From positions 1 through 18,316 of the forward strand of contig JAVBLQ010000052.1 in the NCBI GenBank assembly GCA_031553435.1: a DNA stretch of 18,316 nt, given 5' to 3'. The DNA is from JAVBLQ01 sp031553435. GTDB lineage: Bacteria; Bacteroidota; Bacteroidia; Bacteroidales; Azobacteroidaceae. Position numbers and translations under genes: made by a program. Numbering within the stretch: position 1 is the first letter of the stretch; every line of letters begins with the position of its first letter. Positions 7,968-15,779 of this stretch are shown here, one piece after another. The notes under the pieces are model-generated. The model did not search any database, had not been told where the DNA came from, and was given only the letters and a program-made list of their open reading frames with translations.

Positions 7968-9020
7968 TCAATACAACAATATTTCCTTCAATTTTTCCCT
8001 TTTTTTATAGGTCAAATTTATTTTTTTCTCCAAATAATTATCCATCGAACCATAATCAGACTCTATTTTGCTGTATATGAAGTTAAATAATTCGTCGTTT
8101 ACAGTGAATAAAGTTGTCAGAGCTTCCTGGATATCTGTTGGTAAATCTCTGGCATACACCACCGTACGATTAAAATCGATATATTTATTGGAAACAAGAT
8201 AATCCTGTATAATTTGATCGCGGTCGATATCCAATGCTTCCAGAATCAGAATGGAGATAATGCCTGTAATATCTTTTCCCAAAGAACAATAATAAAGAAC
8301 CGGATAATTTTTTTCTTCGAGTAAGAAATTAAAAAATTCTTCCAGTTGATGTGCATCTTTTTCTAATATGTTTGCATACATATCCTGCATTGAGATCAAA
8401 ACATCTCCTTTCATCATTTGCCTTGAAATAACTTTCCGGCGTATGGAGTCGGAAACATTCTGATTCATCGGAAGATTAAAGAGTTGGGGGGATCTGTATC
8501 TTGTTTGTGTATATTTTATTTTATCATCCGAACGTAAATCAATCACAGTCTTGATTGCCAACTGATCCAATATTTTTGAGTCTTTGGTATTGATCCATGA
8601 CAAACTTCCCGAACGATATAGTTTTCCCCATTTAAGCTGTTTTTTTTGTTTATTGTAATATCCGCCTAAATCCCGTAGGTTATCGATTTTAGTAGTGTTT
8701 ATGCGTCGTTCACTGAGGATGGTTGTATATTTTTTATCAAAAACAAGTTTGAAATAACGGCGTTTGAAGTCTTCCGGTACCGGAACAACCGCAACTCCTT
8801 CCATGATGTCTTTCTGAACTACTTCATGGGCTAAGTTAAAAGTATCGGGACTGAGTGACTCATAAATCTTCACTTGTCCGGTAATTTCCGGATAAATTTC
8901 CCACTTCAAAACATATTCTTTCTGAGTCTTTTCACAAGCAGTCCGGATATCCGGAGCCGTTGTTGAACATGACGACAGGAGTATTGATCCTAAAAACGAT
9001 ATAAACAGACACTTATCCAT
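7968..9020 (-). CDS. Lipoprotein of the tyrosine-phosphatase (Y_phosphatase3-like) family with a broken active site
   Basis: 350 residues from the ATG at 9020; a longer frame to a TTG at 9053 would hide the signal peptide. Residues 1-18 form a lipoprotein signal with lipobox LSSC (Cys18), so the protein is membrane-anchored outside the cytoplasm. Landmarks of the family are present: NLRDLGGY (114-121), LYRSGSL (134-140) and VIDLRSDDK (159-167). The P-loop, however, reads YCSLGKDITG (244-253) where active members have HCxxGKDRTG: the nucleophile Cys245 remains, but the invariant Cx5R arginine is Ile251 and the preceding His is Tyr. It is therefore probably inactive as a phosphatase or acts by another mechanism. 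The frame is otherwise intact, so it is not an obvious pseudogene. A residue region of about 60 amino acids between the signal and the domain is unassigned. Confidence 0.85.
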   Translation of the reverse strand: MDKCLFISFLGSILLSSCSTTAPDIRTACEKTQKEYVLKWEIYPEITGQVKIYESLSPDTFNLAHEVVQKDIMEGVAVVPVPEDFKRRYFKLVFDKKYTTILSERRINTTKIDNLRDLGGYYNKQKKQLKWGKLYRSGSLSWINTKDSKILDQLAIKTVIDLRSDDKIKYTQTRYRSPQLFNLPMNQNVSDSIRRKVISRQMMKGDVLISMQDMYANILEKDAHQLEEFFNFLLEEKNYPVLYYCSLGKDITGIISILILEALDIDRDQIIQDYLVSNKYIDFNRTVVYARDLPTDIQEALTTLFTVNDELFNFIYSKIESDYGSMDNYLEKKINLTYKKREKLKEILLY

Positions 9021-9042
9021 TTTTATGTTAGAGAGTTTCCAA

Positions 9043-9072
9043 CAAATATACAAACTTTAATCAATGGACAAT
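9043..9072 (-). promoter_or_regulatory. Promoter of the phosphatase-like lipoprotein gene, overlapping a heptamer repeat
   Basis: The minus strand has TATATTTG (9050-9043), a perfect TAnnTTTG -7 box, 23 nt before the ATG at 9020. An ATTG (9072-9069) lies 18 bp further upstream and can serve as the -33 element, slightly closer than the usual 19-21 bp. That TTG is contributed by the last unit of the adjacent CAATTGT repeat. Confidence 0.55.
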
Positions 9073-9093
9073 TAACAATTGACAATTGACAAT
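9067..9093. repeat. Tandem heptamer repeat (GACAATT type)
   Basis: Almost four 7-bp units in a row on the plus strand: GACAATT, AACAATT, GACAATT, GACAAT. It occupies the space between the SIS isomerase stop (9113) and the lipoprotein promoter. Unlike the other heptamer sites it has no second arm, although each unit (CAATTG) is itself palindromic. Confidence 0.8.
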
Positions 9094-9112
9094 AATTTTT
9101 AAAGATGTTTAA

Positions 9113-9727
9113 TTAACGGTTGGAAGTTGACTTCCTTGAGACTTGTCCCAAATATCCGCCATGGTGCCTTTTGGCATAATCTTCAACAGTAAAATTGATT
9201 TTCTTCATGGCGCTGACTACCAACATATCGCCGATCACAGTCATGACCGTGGTTGAAGTGGTAGGTGTCATTCCCAACGGACAAACTTCTTTCGGATGAC
9301 CTGTAAATAATGTTACATCGGCAGATTTTGCTAACGGGCTTTCTTCATCTCCCGTAATTACAATAAATTGGATATGAGGAATTAAAATCCTGGCCAGATC
9401 AAGTAAATTGATGATTTCCATCGTTTTCCCCGAATTGGAAATAACCAGCATAATGTCATTTTCGGCAAGAATACCCAAATCTCCATGTTGCGCCTCACTG
9501 GGATGTAAAAAACAGGCAGTGGTTCCGGTTGAGCTAAAGGTGGTTGCAATGTTGGAGGCAATTTGACCTGCCTTTCCCATTCCACTGGTTACCAACTTCC
9601 CCTTTTTCTGGTGCACATGTTCTATGATCAGATCGACTGCTTTTTCGTAACTATCTGTTAATGGTATGTTCAGAACAGCTTCTGCTTCTTTGGCAATTAT
9701 TTCTTTTAAATCACTAATCATAACCAT
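9113..9727 (-). CDS. KdsD/KpsF-type SIS-domain sugar-phosphate isomerase lacking CBS domains
   Basis: 204 residues, a single SIS domain. Landmarks of D-arabinose-5-phosphate isomerases are present: GMGKAG (49-54), STGT then HPSEAQHGDLG (75-85), SNSGKTMEI (97-105), CPLGMTPTTSTT (149-160) and HHGGYLG (188-194). Full-length KdsD/GutQ enzymes are about 325 residues with two C-terminal CBS domains; this one stops right after the SIS domain, as do some known stand-alone isomerases of this type. The likely reaction is D-ribulose 5-phosphate to D-arabinose 5-phosphate, feeding Kdo synthesis, but other sugar-phosphate substrates are possible. Near-identity to the family at the PTTSTT and GG segments makes the fold certain and the substrate probable. 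Start ATG at 9727; a second ATG is two codons in. Confidence 0.88.
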   Translation of the reverse strand: MVMISDLKEIIAKEAEAVLNIPLTDSYEKAVDLIIEHVHQKKGKLVTSGMGKAGQIASNIATTFSSTGTTACFLHPSEAQHGDLGILAENDIMLVISNSGKTMEIINLLDLARILIPHIQFIVITGDEESPLAKSADVTLFTGHPKEVCPLGMTPTTSTTVMTVIGDMLVVSAMKKINFTVEDYAKRHHGGYLGQVSRKSTSNR

Positions 9728-9753
9728 GACCTCATTGAGTGTTTAAAATTCAT

Positions 9754-9785
9754 TTTGCCTACAAAGGTATTTATTTCTAATTTTA
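9754..9785 (+). promoter_or_regulatory. Promoter of the M16 protease-rlmH pair
   Basis: TTTG (9754-9757), 20 bp, then TAATTTTA (9778-9785) matches the Bacteroidales promoter consensus except for the last base of the -7 box. It lies 23 bp before the ATG at 9809. It is interleaved with the opposing promoter for the SIS gene. Confidence 0.5.
9762..9769 (-). promoter_or_regulatory. -7 box of the SIS isomerase gene
   Basis: TACCTTTG on the minus strand is an exact TAnnTTTG, about 35 nt before the ATG at 9727. No TTTG was found at the ideal upstream distance (a GTTG sits 16 bp away). It lies within the plus-strand promoter, so the two divergent promoters probably compete. Confidence 0.5.
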
Positions 9786-9808
9786 CAACCTTATAATCTG
9801 AAAAAAAT

Positions 9809-11029
9809 ATGTATTATCAATCATATACATTAAATAATGGTCTACGTATCATTCATTTACCTTCAAACTCCCAGGTTTCGTACTGCGGATTCGCTATCAA
9901 TGCCGGTTCCAGGGACGAAATTGACGGGGAGTTCGGAATGGCTCATTTCGTGGAACATATGTTATTCAAGGGAACTCAGAAAAGAAAGGCCAGACATATT
10001 CTCAATCGAATGGAAGTTGTTGGCGGAGAGCTGAATGCTTATACCACCAAAGAAGAAACGTTCATTTACTCTATTTTCCTGGAACAACATTTCGGGCGGG
10101 CTTTCGAACTACTCAGCGATTTGGTTTTTCATTCCGGGTTTCCTGAGAAAGAGGCTAAAAAGGAGATCGAAGTTATCATAGACGAAATCAATTCATATGA
10201 GGATAATCCTTCCGAACTTATTTATGATGAATTCGAAAATATGCTTTTTGAGGGACATGGATTAGGACATTATATCTTAGGTGATTCCAAAACTTTACGA
10301 AAAAGTTCAGGTAAAAAAGGTTTGGAGTTTGTCCGGAATCATTATCGGCCGAGCAATATGATTTTTTTCTCTATGGGAAAAACTGATTTTAAGAAAATCA
10401 TTCGTCTTGCCGAACGTTTTACCGGCAGTATATCCAACAATCCGATTGAAAATAACAGGATAAGTCCGAAAGAAATTTCAGTAAAAGAAATATCGCGGCA
10501 TAAAAAGACTTCTCAAACACACATGATCCTTGGAAATCAGTCCTATAGCATCAAAGATCCCAAAAGAGCCGGTTTGTATCTGTTGAACAATATTCTCGGA
10601 GGTCCCGGAATGAATAGCCGGCTGAATATTGCTTTAAGAGAGTTAAACGGATTAGTCTATCAGGTCGATTCTTCATTAACTTCTTATACCGACACCGGGT
10701 ATTTTTCTATTTATTTCGGTACTGAAAAAAAGAATAAAGATAAATGCCTTCAATTGGTTTTGAAAGAATTAAAACGTTTAAGGGAGAATAAATTTACTGC
10801 TTCTCAATTACATGCCGCAAAAAAACAATTGATCGGACAATTAGGCGTCGGCAGCGATAACCATGAGAATGTTTTTCTCGGCATGGGAAAAAGTTTTTTG
10901 CATTTCAATGAATATGATACTCCTGAAGAGGTTTTTGCAAAAATCCAATCCGTTACTTCCGAATCAATTCTGGAAATTGCCAATGAGGTAATGAGTGAGG
11001 ACCGGTTGTCTATTTTGAAATATGAGTAA
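9809..11029 (+). CDS. M16-family zinc metallopeptidase (processing-peptidase / PqqL-like)
   Basis: 406 residues. The inverted zinc motif HFVEH (46-50: His46, catalytic Glu49, His50) and the third ligand Glu126 (VIIDEINS, 75 residues after His50) define an active M16 half. The N-terminal TLNNGLRIIHLPSN and the C-terminal half with GGPGMNSRLNIALRELNGLVYQV (split by residue: GGPGMNSRL, then ALREL, then GLVYQV) are those of the beta-subunit-like mitochondrial processing-peptidase group. No signal peptide is visible, so it appears cytoplasmic. The family degrades or trims peptides of roughly 10-70 residues. Its stop overlaps an upstream ATG of rlmH, so the two are co-transcribed. Confidence 0.95.
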   Translation: MYYQSYTLNNGLRIIHLPSNSQVSYCGFAINAGSRDEIDGEFGMAHFVEHMLFKGTQKRKARHILNRMEVVGGELNAYTTKEETFIYSIFLEQHFGRAFELLSDLVFHSGFPEKEAKKEIEVIIDEINSYEDNPSELIYDEFENMLFEGHGLGHYILGDSKTLRKSSGKKGLEFVRNHYRPSNMIFFSMGKTDFKKIIRLAERFTGSISNNPIENNRISPKEISVKEISRHKKTSQTHMILGNQSYSIKDPKRAGLYLLNNILGGPGMNSRLNIALRELNGLVYQVDSSLTSYTDTGYFSIYFGTEKKNKDKCLQLVLKELKRLRENKFTASQLHAAKKQLIGQLGVGSDNHENVFLGMGKSFLHFNEYDTPEEVFAKIQSVTSESILEIANEVMSEDRLSILKYE

Positions 11030-11036
11030 AAAAACA

Positions 11037-11510
11037 ATGAAAATAACATTGCTCGTCATCGGAAAAACCGATTCCAAGTATTTTTCGGAAGCTATTGCAG
11101 AATACCAAAAGCGTCTGCAACATTATATTCCGTTCGAAATGGAAGTCATCCCCGATCTGCGGAACACAAAAAATCTAAGTGAAGAACAACAAAAAGAAAA
11201 GGAAGGCGAACTGATCCTGAAACTAATCCAACCCGGCGATTATTTGGTTTTACTGGATGATAAAGGAAAAGAATATTCATCTGTTCAATTCGCTTCTTAT
11301 CTGGAAAAGAAAATGCATATCATCAATAAACGGCTGATATTTGTTGTAGGAGGCCCTTATGGTTTTTCTCAAAAAGTATATGATGCCGCAAAAGAAAAAT
11401 TGTCCTTATCCAAAATGACTTTCTCCCATCAAATGATCCGTTTGATTTTCACAGAACAGGTTTACAGGGCGATGACGATATTGAATAATGAGCCGTATCA
11501 TCATGAATGA
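11037..11510 (+). CDS. rlmH: 23S rRNA pseudouridine(1915) N3-methyltransferase
   Basis: 157 residues from the ATG at 11037, the usual RlmH length, beginning MKITLLVIGK as in relatives. An ATG at 11022, overlapping the protease stop, would add only five residues (MSKKT) and could mediate translational coupling. SPOUT-fold landmarks: VGGPYGFS (104-111), the SAM-binding knot loop, SHQMIRLIFTEQ (130-141) and the conserved end PYHHE (153-157). It methylates N3 of pseudouridine 1915 in helix 69 of 23S rRNA, acting on assembled 70S ribosomes. Confidence 0.96.
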   Translation: MKITLLVIGKTDSKYFSEAIAEYQKRLQHYIPFEMEVIPDLRNTKNLSEEQQKEKEGELILKLIQPGDYLVLLDDKGKEYSSVQFASYLEKKMHIINKRLIFVVGGPYGFSQKVYDAAKEKLSLSKMTFSHQMIRLIFTEQVYRAMTILNNEPYHHE

Positions 11511-11533
11511 AGAGACTTGTTATAGTTTTTAAA

Positions 11534-11599
11534 GAATGGTGAATAGTACTTGGGAGTTACAATTCACAAGGGCGAAAAGACCCTCACTATTCACCATTC
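11534..11599. repeat. Palindromic heptamer repeat between convergent genes, possible bidirectional terminator
   Basis: A perfect 14-bp inverted repeat, GAATGGTGAATAGT (11534-11547) and its complement (11586-11599), encloses 38 nt with a smaller AGGG/CCCT stem. It sits between the 3' ends of rlmH (plus) and the secreted phosphoesterase (minus), so it may end both transcripts. The arms share the ATGGTGA/ATAGTGA units seen at 6203-6223. Confidence 0.8.
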
Positions 11600-11631
11600 A
11601 CATTTGGATGTGTACCTGTTGAAATTTATCC

Positions 11632-14600
11632 TTATATCTTTAGTATTTTTACCGTTTTTGATTGTCCGTCTTTTTCCAGGCGGAAGAAGTACACGCCGGC
11701 CGGTAACTGTTCCAAATGAATGATTTCATTCGCACCGCTTATCTTTTGGATATGTACTGCTGTGCCTACGATATTCATCACCCGTAACGTACAATTTTCA
11801 GCTCCTGTGATGTACAACTCATTCACAAAAGGATTCGGATATATTTGCAGATCCGGGGTGAAAATATTTTCAATTCCTGTTGCCAATTCGAACTCGACTG
11901 TGACCGTAGCTTCTGCCGACAGATTTGAAAGCGTGTAGGTTGTGGCTGTTCCGTTCACTATCGTATTGTTGAGTTTCCACTCTTTTACATGGTAGCCACT
12001 ATTTGGAGTTGCCGTGAAGACTACCTCCTTACCTTCCGTTACTTGTTCGCCGGTGGTTATCCCCGTGCCATCTACGGTGGCGGTGAGTGTGCCATTGCCA
12101 TTCACTACATTGAAGGTGACCGCATGCTTGTTGGGAGCAGATGTTTGTAATGTAAAGCATTCATTTTCTACCACGTTATTATCAGCATTTCTTACCGTAG
12201 CAGTCATCGTTGTGCCGTCAACCTCAAATAAAATCCATCTGGCTTGATTGCCGGTGCTTGTCATGTCTCCCATTTGGATATGCAAAGTTCCGTTGCCCAA
12301 GACCGGAGCAAAGGTACGCCTGTTGGATCCTGAAGTTACACTTCCTCCCTTGGCCTGTACGCGCTCGTATGTGTGGCCGTGTCCGCAAAACACCAACTGA
12401 ACATCGTGTTTATCGAATACAGGCCCGTATATAGTTTGTGAACCGGAAGTGAATGCTGAAGGAAATATCGGATAATGCAATGTGACAATCTTCCAGGTTT
12501 TGTTGGTTTTGCTCAGGATATCATCCATCCATTTGGCCTGTTCCGTCATAATAGCGTTAGCCGATGCTGGGCCTCTTGCCTCCCAATCCAAACCAATCAC
12601 AAGCATGTTGCCATATTCCACTGCATAAGTACCGGTACCTACCAATTGAGCGTCGTAAGCAGGATCCGTTATTTTTGGATGCCCATTCATAAATTTGACA
12701 ATATATGCGTCAGGGGTACCCATATATTCGTGGTTTCCGTAAGTAGACACCATGTCTATATTTGAGTAAGCTTCGCGTTGGTCGCACAAATATCCGAAGT
12801 ATGAGTGGTAATCATAACGGCTGTCATTATCGGGAATATCTCCCACATTAATGCTGAAGAAGGGTTTTTCGGGCATGGTCTGCATGGTTTCCGCTGCTGC
12901 CAACCAGCGGTTCATAGCAGCGTTTGATGTTGCCTGTAAATCGCCGAAAGCTCCGAATGAGAATTTACCGGTAACCGTTGTTGTAGTAAATTTCCTTGTC
13001 GGAGACCAGGTTAAGCCATCACCAATCTGATAAATATAGGTCGTTCCGGGTTCTAAATTTTCGACTGTTACCGAGCTTCCTTTGGTTACCCCGCTGCTTG
13101 CCGTTGCGTCGAATTCAAGCATTTTTGTTGTGCCTGTGTATTGTTGGAAAGCCCCCTCGCCGTCAGATTCTTTCGCCAGTTTTATAATGGAGGGTTCTGC
13201 GGCTGTAGCTGGATTAGACATCCATGTGATGGTTTTTGAACTTGTCGGATCAACTGTTGTCCCGGATCTGATGTAAGCGGGAGCGCTTGTAAGCTTTGCT
13301 TCCAGTATCAGTGTGGGTATTGTATAAGAATATTTACCGTCTTTTTCGGCATAAATATATATACTTTGCGCCGAGCTTGTGAAATTCATATTCGATGCGA
13401 TACCGTTTGCATCGGTTACAGCCGAAGTGATTGGCGTCATGGTAGCTGTAAGTGCATATACAGTTGCTCCGGCTACCGGATTTCCGCTCAGATCTTTAAC
13501 CAGTACTTCTCCGGGCACCCCTGTAACGCGTTTGGTAACAGTATATTCATAAGTTGCCAATACAGGTCTTGCAAAAGCATCAAACAATGAAAACGATGAT
13601 GATGAATTATTCGCATATGTAGCGTTTGCAGTAACAGGCGAACATCTGAACACATCGGTAGGATTGCTGTTTTTCGGGATATTTACTTTGATCGTTGCGA
13701 GTGTTTCTACCAAACCGGCATCAACATCATTTTTCAGATTTATTGTCAAATTCCCGTTGGAGGAATTAAAGTTGTAATTGCTTTCCGGAAGAACCGAAGA
13801 AGCAAATGTAATGCCATCTACAGCGTCTACTGAACCGTTCTGCAACTCCATAACAATTGCCAACTCTTTTATATCTTTTGAGTTGTCGGTATTGATTTTC
13901 ATCTCAAATATATTGCCGACAAGCGCTTGGGAAGCAGGTTCAAGAGTTACGGTAGCTCCATCTTCGGATTCTACGATAAATGTGCCGGTTTTTGTGGTGA
14001 TATGTCCGAAGTTATCTTCCACATGCGCTACAACAGAGTGTTGTCCGTTGGCTAAAGTCAAGCCGGTCAGTGAAATACTGCCGGAATTTGCATCTGCCTG
14101 GTTTATAGAAAGACCGGTATCTCCCTCTTTATAAACATTTCCGTCCACTATGAAGTGAACACTATTGAAGTTGATTCCGCTGATAAGACTGCCTCCATCG
14201 CTAAATGTAGCAGACAAATTAATCGTGTTTGTCGTAAATGTTGGTCCACTGCCGGATGGTAAGTCTGTTTCATTGTTACCTTTTAAGGTGCTTATTATCG
14301 GTGGAGTCATATCTTCTGCAGCAGTAGTCACACGGACATTGTCAATGATAAAGTAACCCTTTGTCAATTGTCTGGGCGGAGCGCCGGGATTAGGTTCGGG
14401 GTTTCCCGATTTTTCCTGCAAAAGTCTGAACATTCCATAAGATGGAGTTGTCGAAGCAGGTGGCCCGAGTTCTTTATTGGCGGCATTGGTGGGAAAATCA
14501 AAGGTGTGATATTTCCAACCTACCCAGTTAATACCTGCATACGAAGGCTCATTTCCCCAAACAGCAACTACAGAAGAGCCCGAACCTGCAGCGCCCGGAG

Positions 14601-15042
14601 GGTTGAACAATTGAATCCTGAACCAAATGTTTCCATAACATTCCGGTGATGCGTAAATCCACATGCCAAGTTTTCTTCCGGCTCCGGTAGTGGGAGATGC
14701 CGGAACAGTAAAAGTGCCGGCTGGTGGCGAATATAAGGCAGCAAGGGTTGTACCCGCATCGGCGGCAGTAAAGTCCCAATTGAGTTTCACGGCATACCTG
14801 CCAAAGCGTACAGGGTCTCCATTTTCAGAATCCATCAATTCGACGCTTACTTTTTCTCCACGATTGATAGTGTTAGTGGTCCATTCTGCTATACTTCCAT
14901 TTTCGAAGTTCATAAGCAGTTGAGCATTAGGATCAATTCCGGTGCCGGTTGCAGGTTGTGCTTTGACTGTGGTCACGCCGGACATGCAAAGCAGTAACGC
15001 AAGGAACAACCTTGCCGTCAGGGCAATTTTTTTTGTTCTCAT
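11632..15042 (-). CDS. Secreted multidomain metallophosphoesterase (purple-acid-phosphatase-like) with type IX sorting domain
   Basis: 1136 residues. In order: signal peptide (1-28); a jelly-roll, carbohydrate-binding-like region (about 40-240); an Ig-like module (about 246-357); a cohesin-like module (about 363-500); a second Ig/SpaA-like module (about 505-580); a fibronectin-like purple-acid-phosphatase N-terminal domain (about 584-690); a calcineurin-like phosphoesterase (about 693-895); a divergent InlB B-repeat-like module (about 972-1053); and a Por secretion C-terminal domain (about 1063-1136, beginning LQIYPNPF and ending in GVYFFRLEKDG). Metal ligands are complete: Asp701 (FGD), Asp735 (NVGD), GNHE (769-772), His856 and GHGH (887-890). 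It would be exported by Sec, then carried across the outer membrane by the type IX system, and hydrolyse a phosphoester outside the cell; the substrate is unknown. It stands alone, with convergent rlmH downstream. Confidence 0.9.
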   Translation of the reverse strand: MRTKKIALTARLFLALLLCMSGVTTVKAQPATGTGIDPNAQLLMNFENGSIAEWTTNTINRGEKVSVELMDSENGDPVRFGRYAVKLNWDFTAADAGTTLAALYSPPAGTFTVPASPTTGAGRKLGMWIYASPECYGNIWFRIQLFNPPGAAGSGSSVVAVWGNEPSYAGINWVGWKYHTFDFPTNAANKELGPPASTTPSYGMFRLLQEKSGNPEPNPGAPPRQLTKGYFIIDNVRVTTAAEDMTPPIISTLKGNNETDLPSGSGPTFTTNTINLSATFSDGGSLISGINFNSVHFIVDGNVYKEGDTGLSINQADANSGSISLTGLTLANGQHSVVAHVEDNFGHITTKTGTFIVESEDGATVTLEPASQALVGNIFEMKINTDNSKDIKELAIVMELQNGSVDAVDGITFASSVLPESNYNFNSSNGNLTINLKNDVDAGLVETLATIKVNIPKNSNPTDVFRCSPVTANATYANNSSSSFSLFDAFARPVLATYEYTVTKRVTGVPGEVLVKDLSGNPVAGATVYALTATMTPITSAVTDANGIASNMNFTSSAQSIYIYAEKDGKYSYTIPTLILEAKLTSAPAYIRSGTTVDPTSSKTITWMSNPATAAEPSIIKLAKESDGEGAFQQYTGTTKMLEFDATASSGVTKGSSVTVENLEPGTTYIYQIGDGLTWSPTRKFTTTTVTGKFSFGAFGDLQATSNAAMNRWLAAAETMQTMPEKPFFSINVGDIPDNDSRYDYHSYFGYLCDQREAYSNIDMVSTYGNHEYMGTPDAYIVKFMNGHPKITDPAYDAQLVGTGTYAVEYGNMLVIGLDWEARGPASANAIMTEQAKWMDDILSKTNKTWKIVTLHYPIFPSAFTSGSQTIYGPVFDKHDVQLVFCGHGHTYERVQAKGGSVTSGSNRRTFAPVLGNGTLHIQMGDMTSTGNQARWILFEVDGTTMTATVRNADNNVVENECFTLQTSAPNKHAVTFNVVNGNGTLTATVDGTGITTGEQVTEGKEVVFTATPNSGYHVKEWKLNNTIVNGTATTYTLSNLSAEATVTVEFELATGIENIFTPDLQIYPNPFVNELYITGAENCTLRVMNIVGTAVHIQKISGANEIIHLEQLPAGVYFFRLEKDGQSKTVKILKI

Positions 15043-15277
15043 ACCGTTTTCATTTTAGTGGTTTTTTACTAGAAAAGCTTAAAGGCATAAAGATAGTTGA
15101 TTTAATTCAAAAAAAAAACATAAAAAACTCCGGCAGTTGTTTGAAAATGTGAAAAATAGGTGATCGTTCAATGATTATTTCATTCTATGATCAATTTACA
15201 TTTTTTACTGATGATGTTATCATAAATAATAGGTAATATGCTTTTCTCATGGCATTATGTTTAATATTAAGAAACTG

Positions 15278-15453
15278 TTTAAGTTTTCAAAATGTAACCA
15301 TTATGAATGTTTTGGGTGCACGGTACAAGGTGCACGGTGCACGAATTGCTTACGCCTGATAATGCACTGCGTCTGATAAACCGACCGTGCACCCTGCACC
15401 GTGCACCTTTGCACCCAAAAGTGTTCGTATTGATTTCAATGTGAAAATTTAAA
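15278..15453 (-). repeat. 176-bp palindromic repeat element, copy 2
   Basis: Same length as copy 1 (1934-2109). The flanks (15278-15313 and 15417-15453) match those of copy 1 as reverse complements, 32/36 and 32/37. The 103-bp palindromic core (15314-15416) matches the copy-1 core at 98/103 without reversing it. The two ends form a 17-bp inverted repeat with 14 matches. It lies inside the frame of the transposase remnant, whose last 58 codons are translated from the element. Confidence 0.9.
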
Positions 15454-15665
15454 TAGTCTCCGGCAATATATCCTTCCGGAGTTTTCAATCTGACTAATGA
15501 TGCAGCATCCATATCCGTATTCCGCCATATGTTATAATCATAATTGTCGTCATATAGCCAAGTATCTTCATCAATCACATCGCAATAGTTATCCATCCAT
15601 CGCACGATCTGAAATGTTACAAAATGCAATTTGTCTTGCTCGATTATTTGGTAACCGGTGCTCAT
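15279..15665 (-). pseudogene. Remnant of a RAYT/Y1-type (IS200-like) transposase, interrupted by the 176-bp repeat
   Basis: The ORF is 128 codons. Its first 25 residues, beginning MSTGYQIIEQDKLHFVTF and ending QIVRWMD, look like the start of REP-associated tyrosine transposases of Bacteroidetes. The next residues (26-71, rich in Asp, Tyr and Trp) do not continue that family and are not recognised. From 15453 onward the frame is inside the 176-bp repeat. The HUH metal motif and catalytic Tyr of a working enzyme are absent. It is therefore a fragment, cut shortly after its start and again by the repeat. A nested hairpin lies 70 bp upstream. The family match rests on a short N-terminus, so it is probable rather than certain. 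Confidence 0.6.
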
Positions 15666-15734
15666 TCTTATTTATGTTATCATGTTTTTGTTTCTACAAG
15701 TTCTTGTTTGTTTTACACAAATCTGGAGACTTGC

Positions 15735-15779
15735 TTTTAACCGGACGAAGCGAGACGCTTCGCCCAGCGGTGGTTAAAA
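15735..15779. repeat. Nested inverted repeat, REP-like hairpin or terminator
   Basis: An outer 8-bp repeat TTTTAACC/GGTTAAAA (15735-15742 and 15772-15779) encloses a 7-bp stem CGAAGCG/CGCTTCG (15746-15752 and 15756-15762) with a 3-nt loop AGA. Both stems are perfect. It overlaps the stop codon of the FloA-like gene (15774-15776) and precedes the transposase remnant, so it could be a terminator of the toxin/immunity operon, the REP hairpin recognised by the lost transposase, or both. Confidence 0.75.

Noticed and set aside
12014..14923. Many plus-strand frames of 60-118 codons.
   Set aside because: All are antisense shadows of the large secreted phosphoesterase and have low-complexity translations.
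15043..15277. Possible promoter or small gene in the 235-bp space upstream of the phosphoesterase.
   Set aside because: Only a TATCTTTA near-match to the -7 box was seen, without a properly spaced -33 element, and no convincing short ORF; left unannotated.
15735..15779. Integron attC-like site (TTAACC...GGTTAA with inner stem).
   Set aside because: The outer arms do not fit RYYYAAC/GTTRRRY exactly, there is no integrase or cassette array, and a hairpin/terminator or REP explains it more simply.
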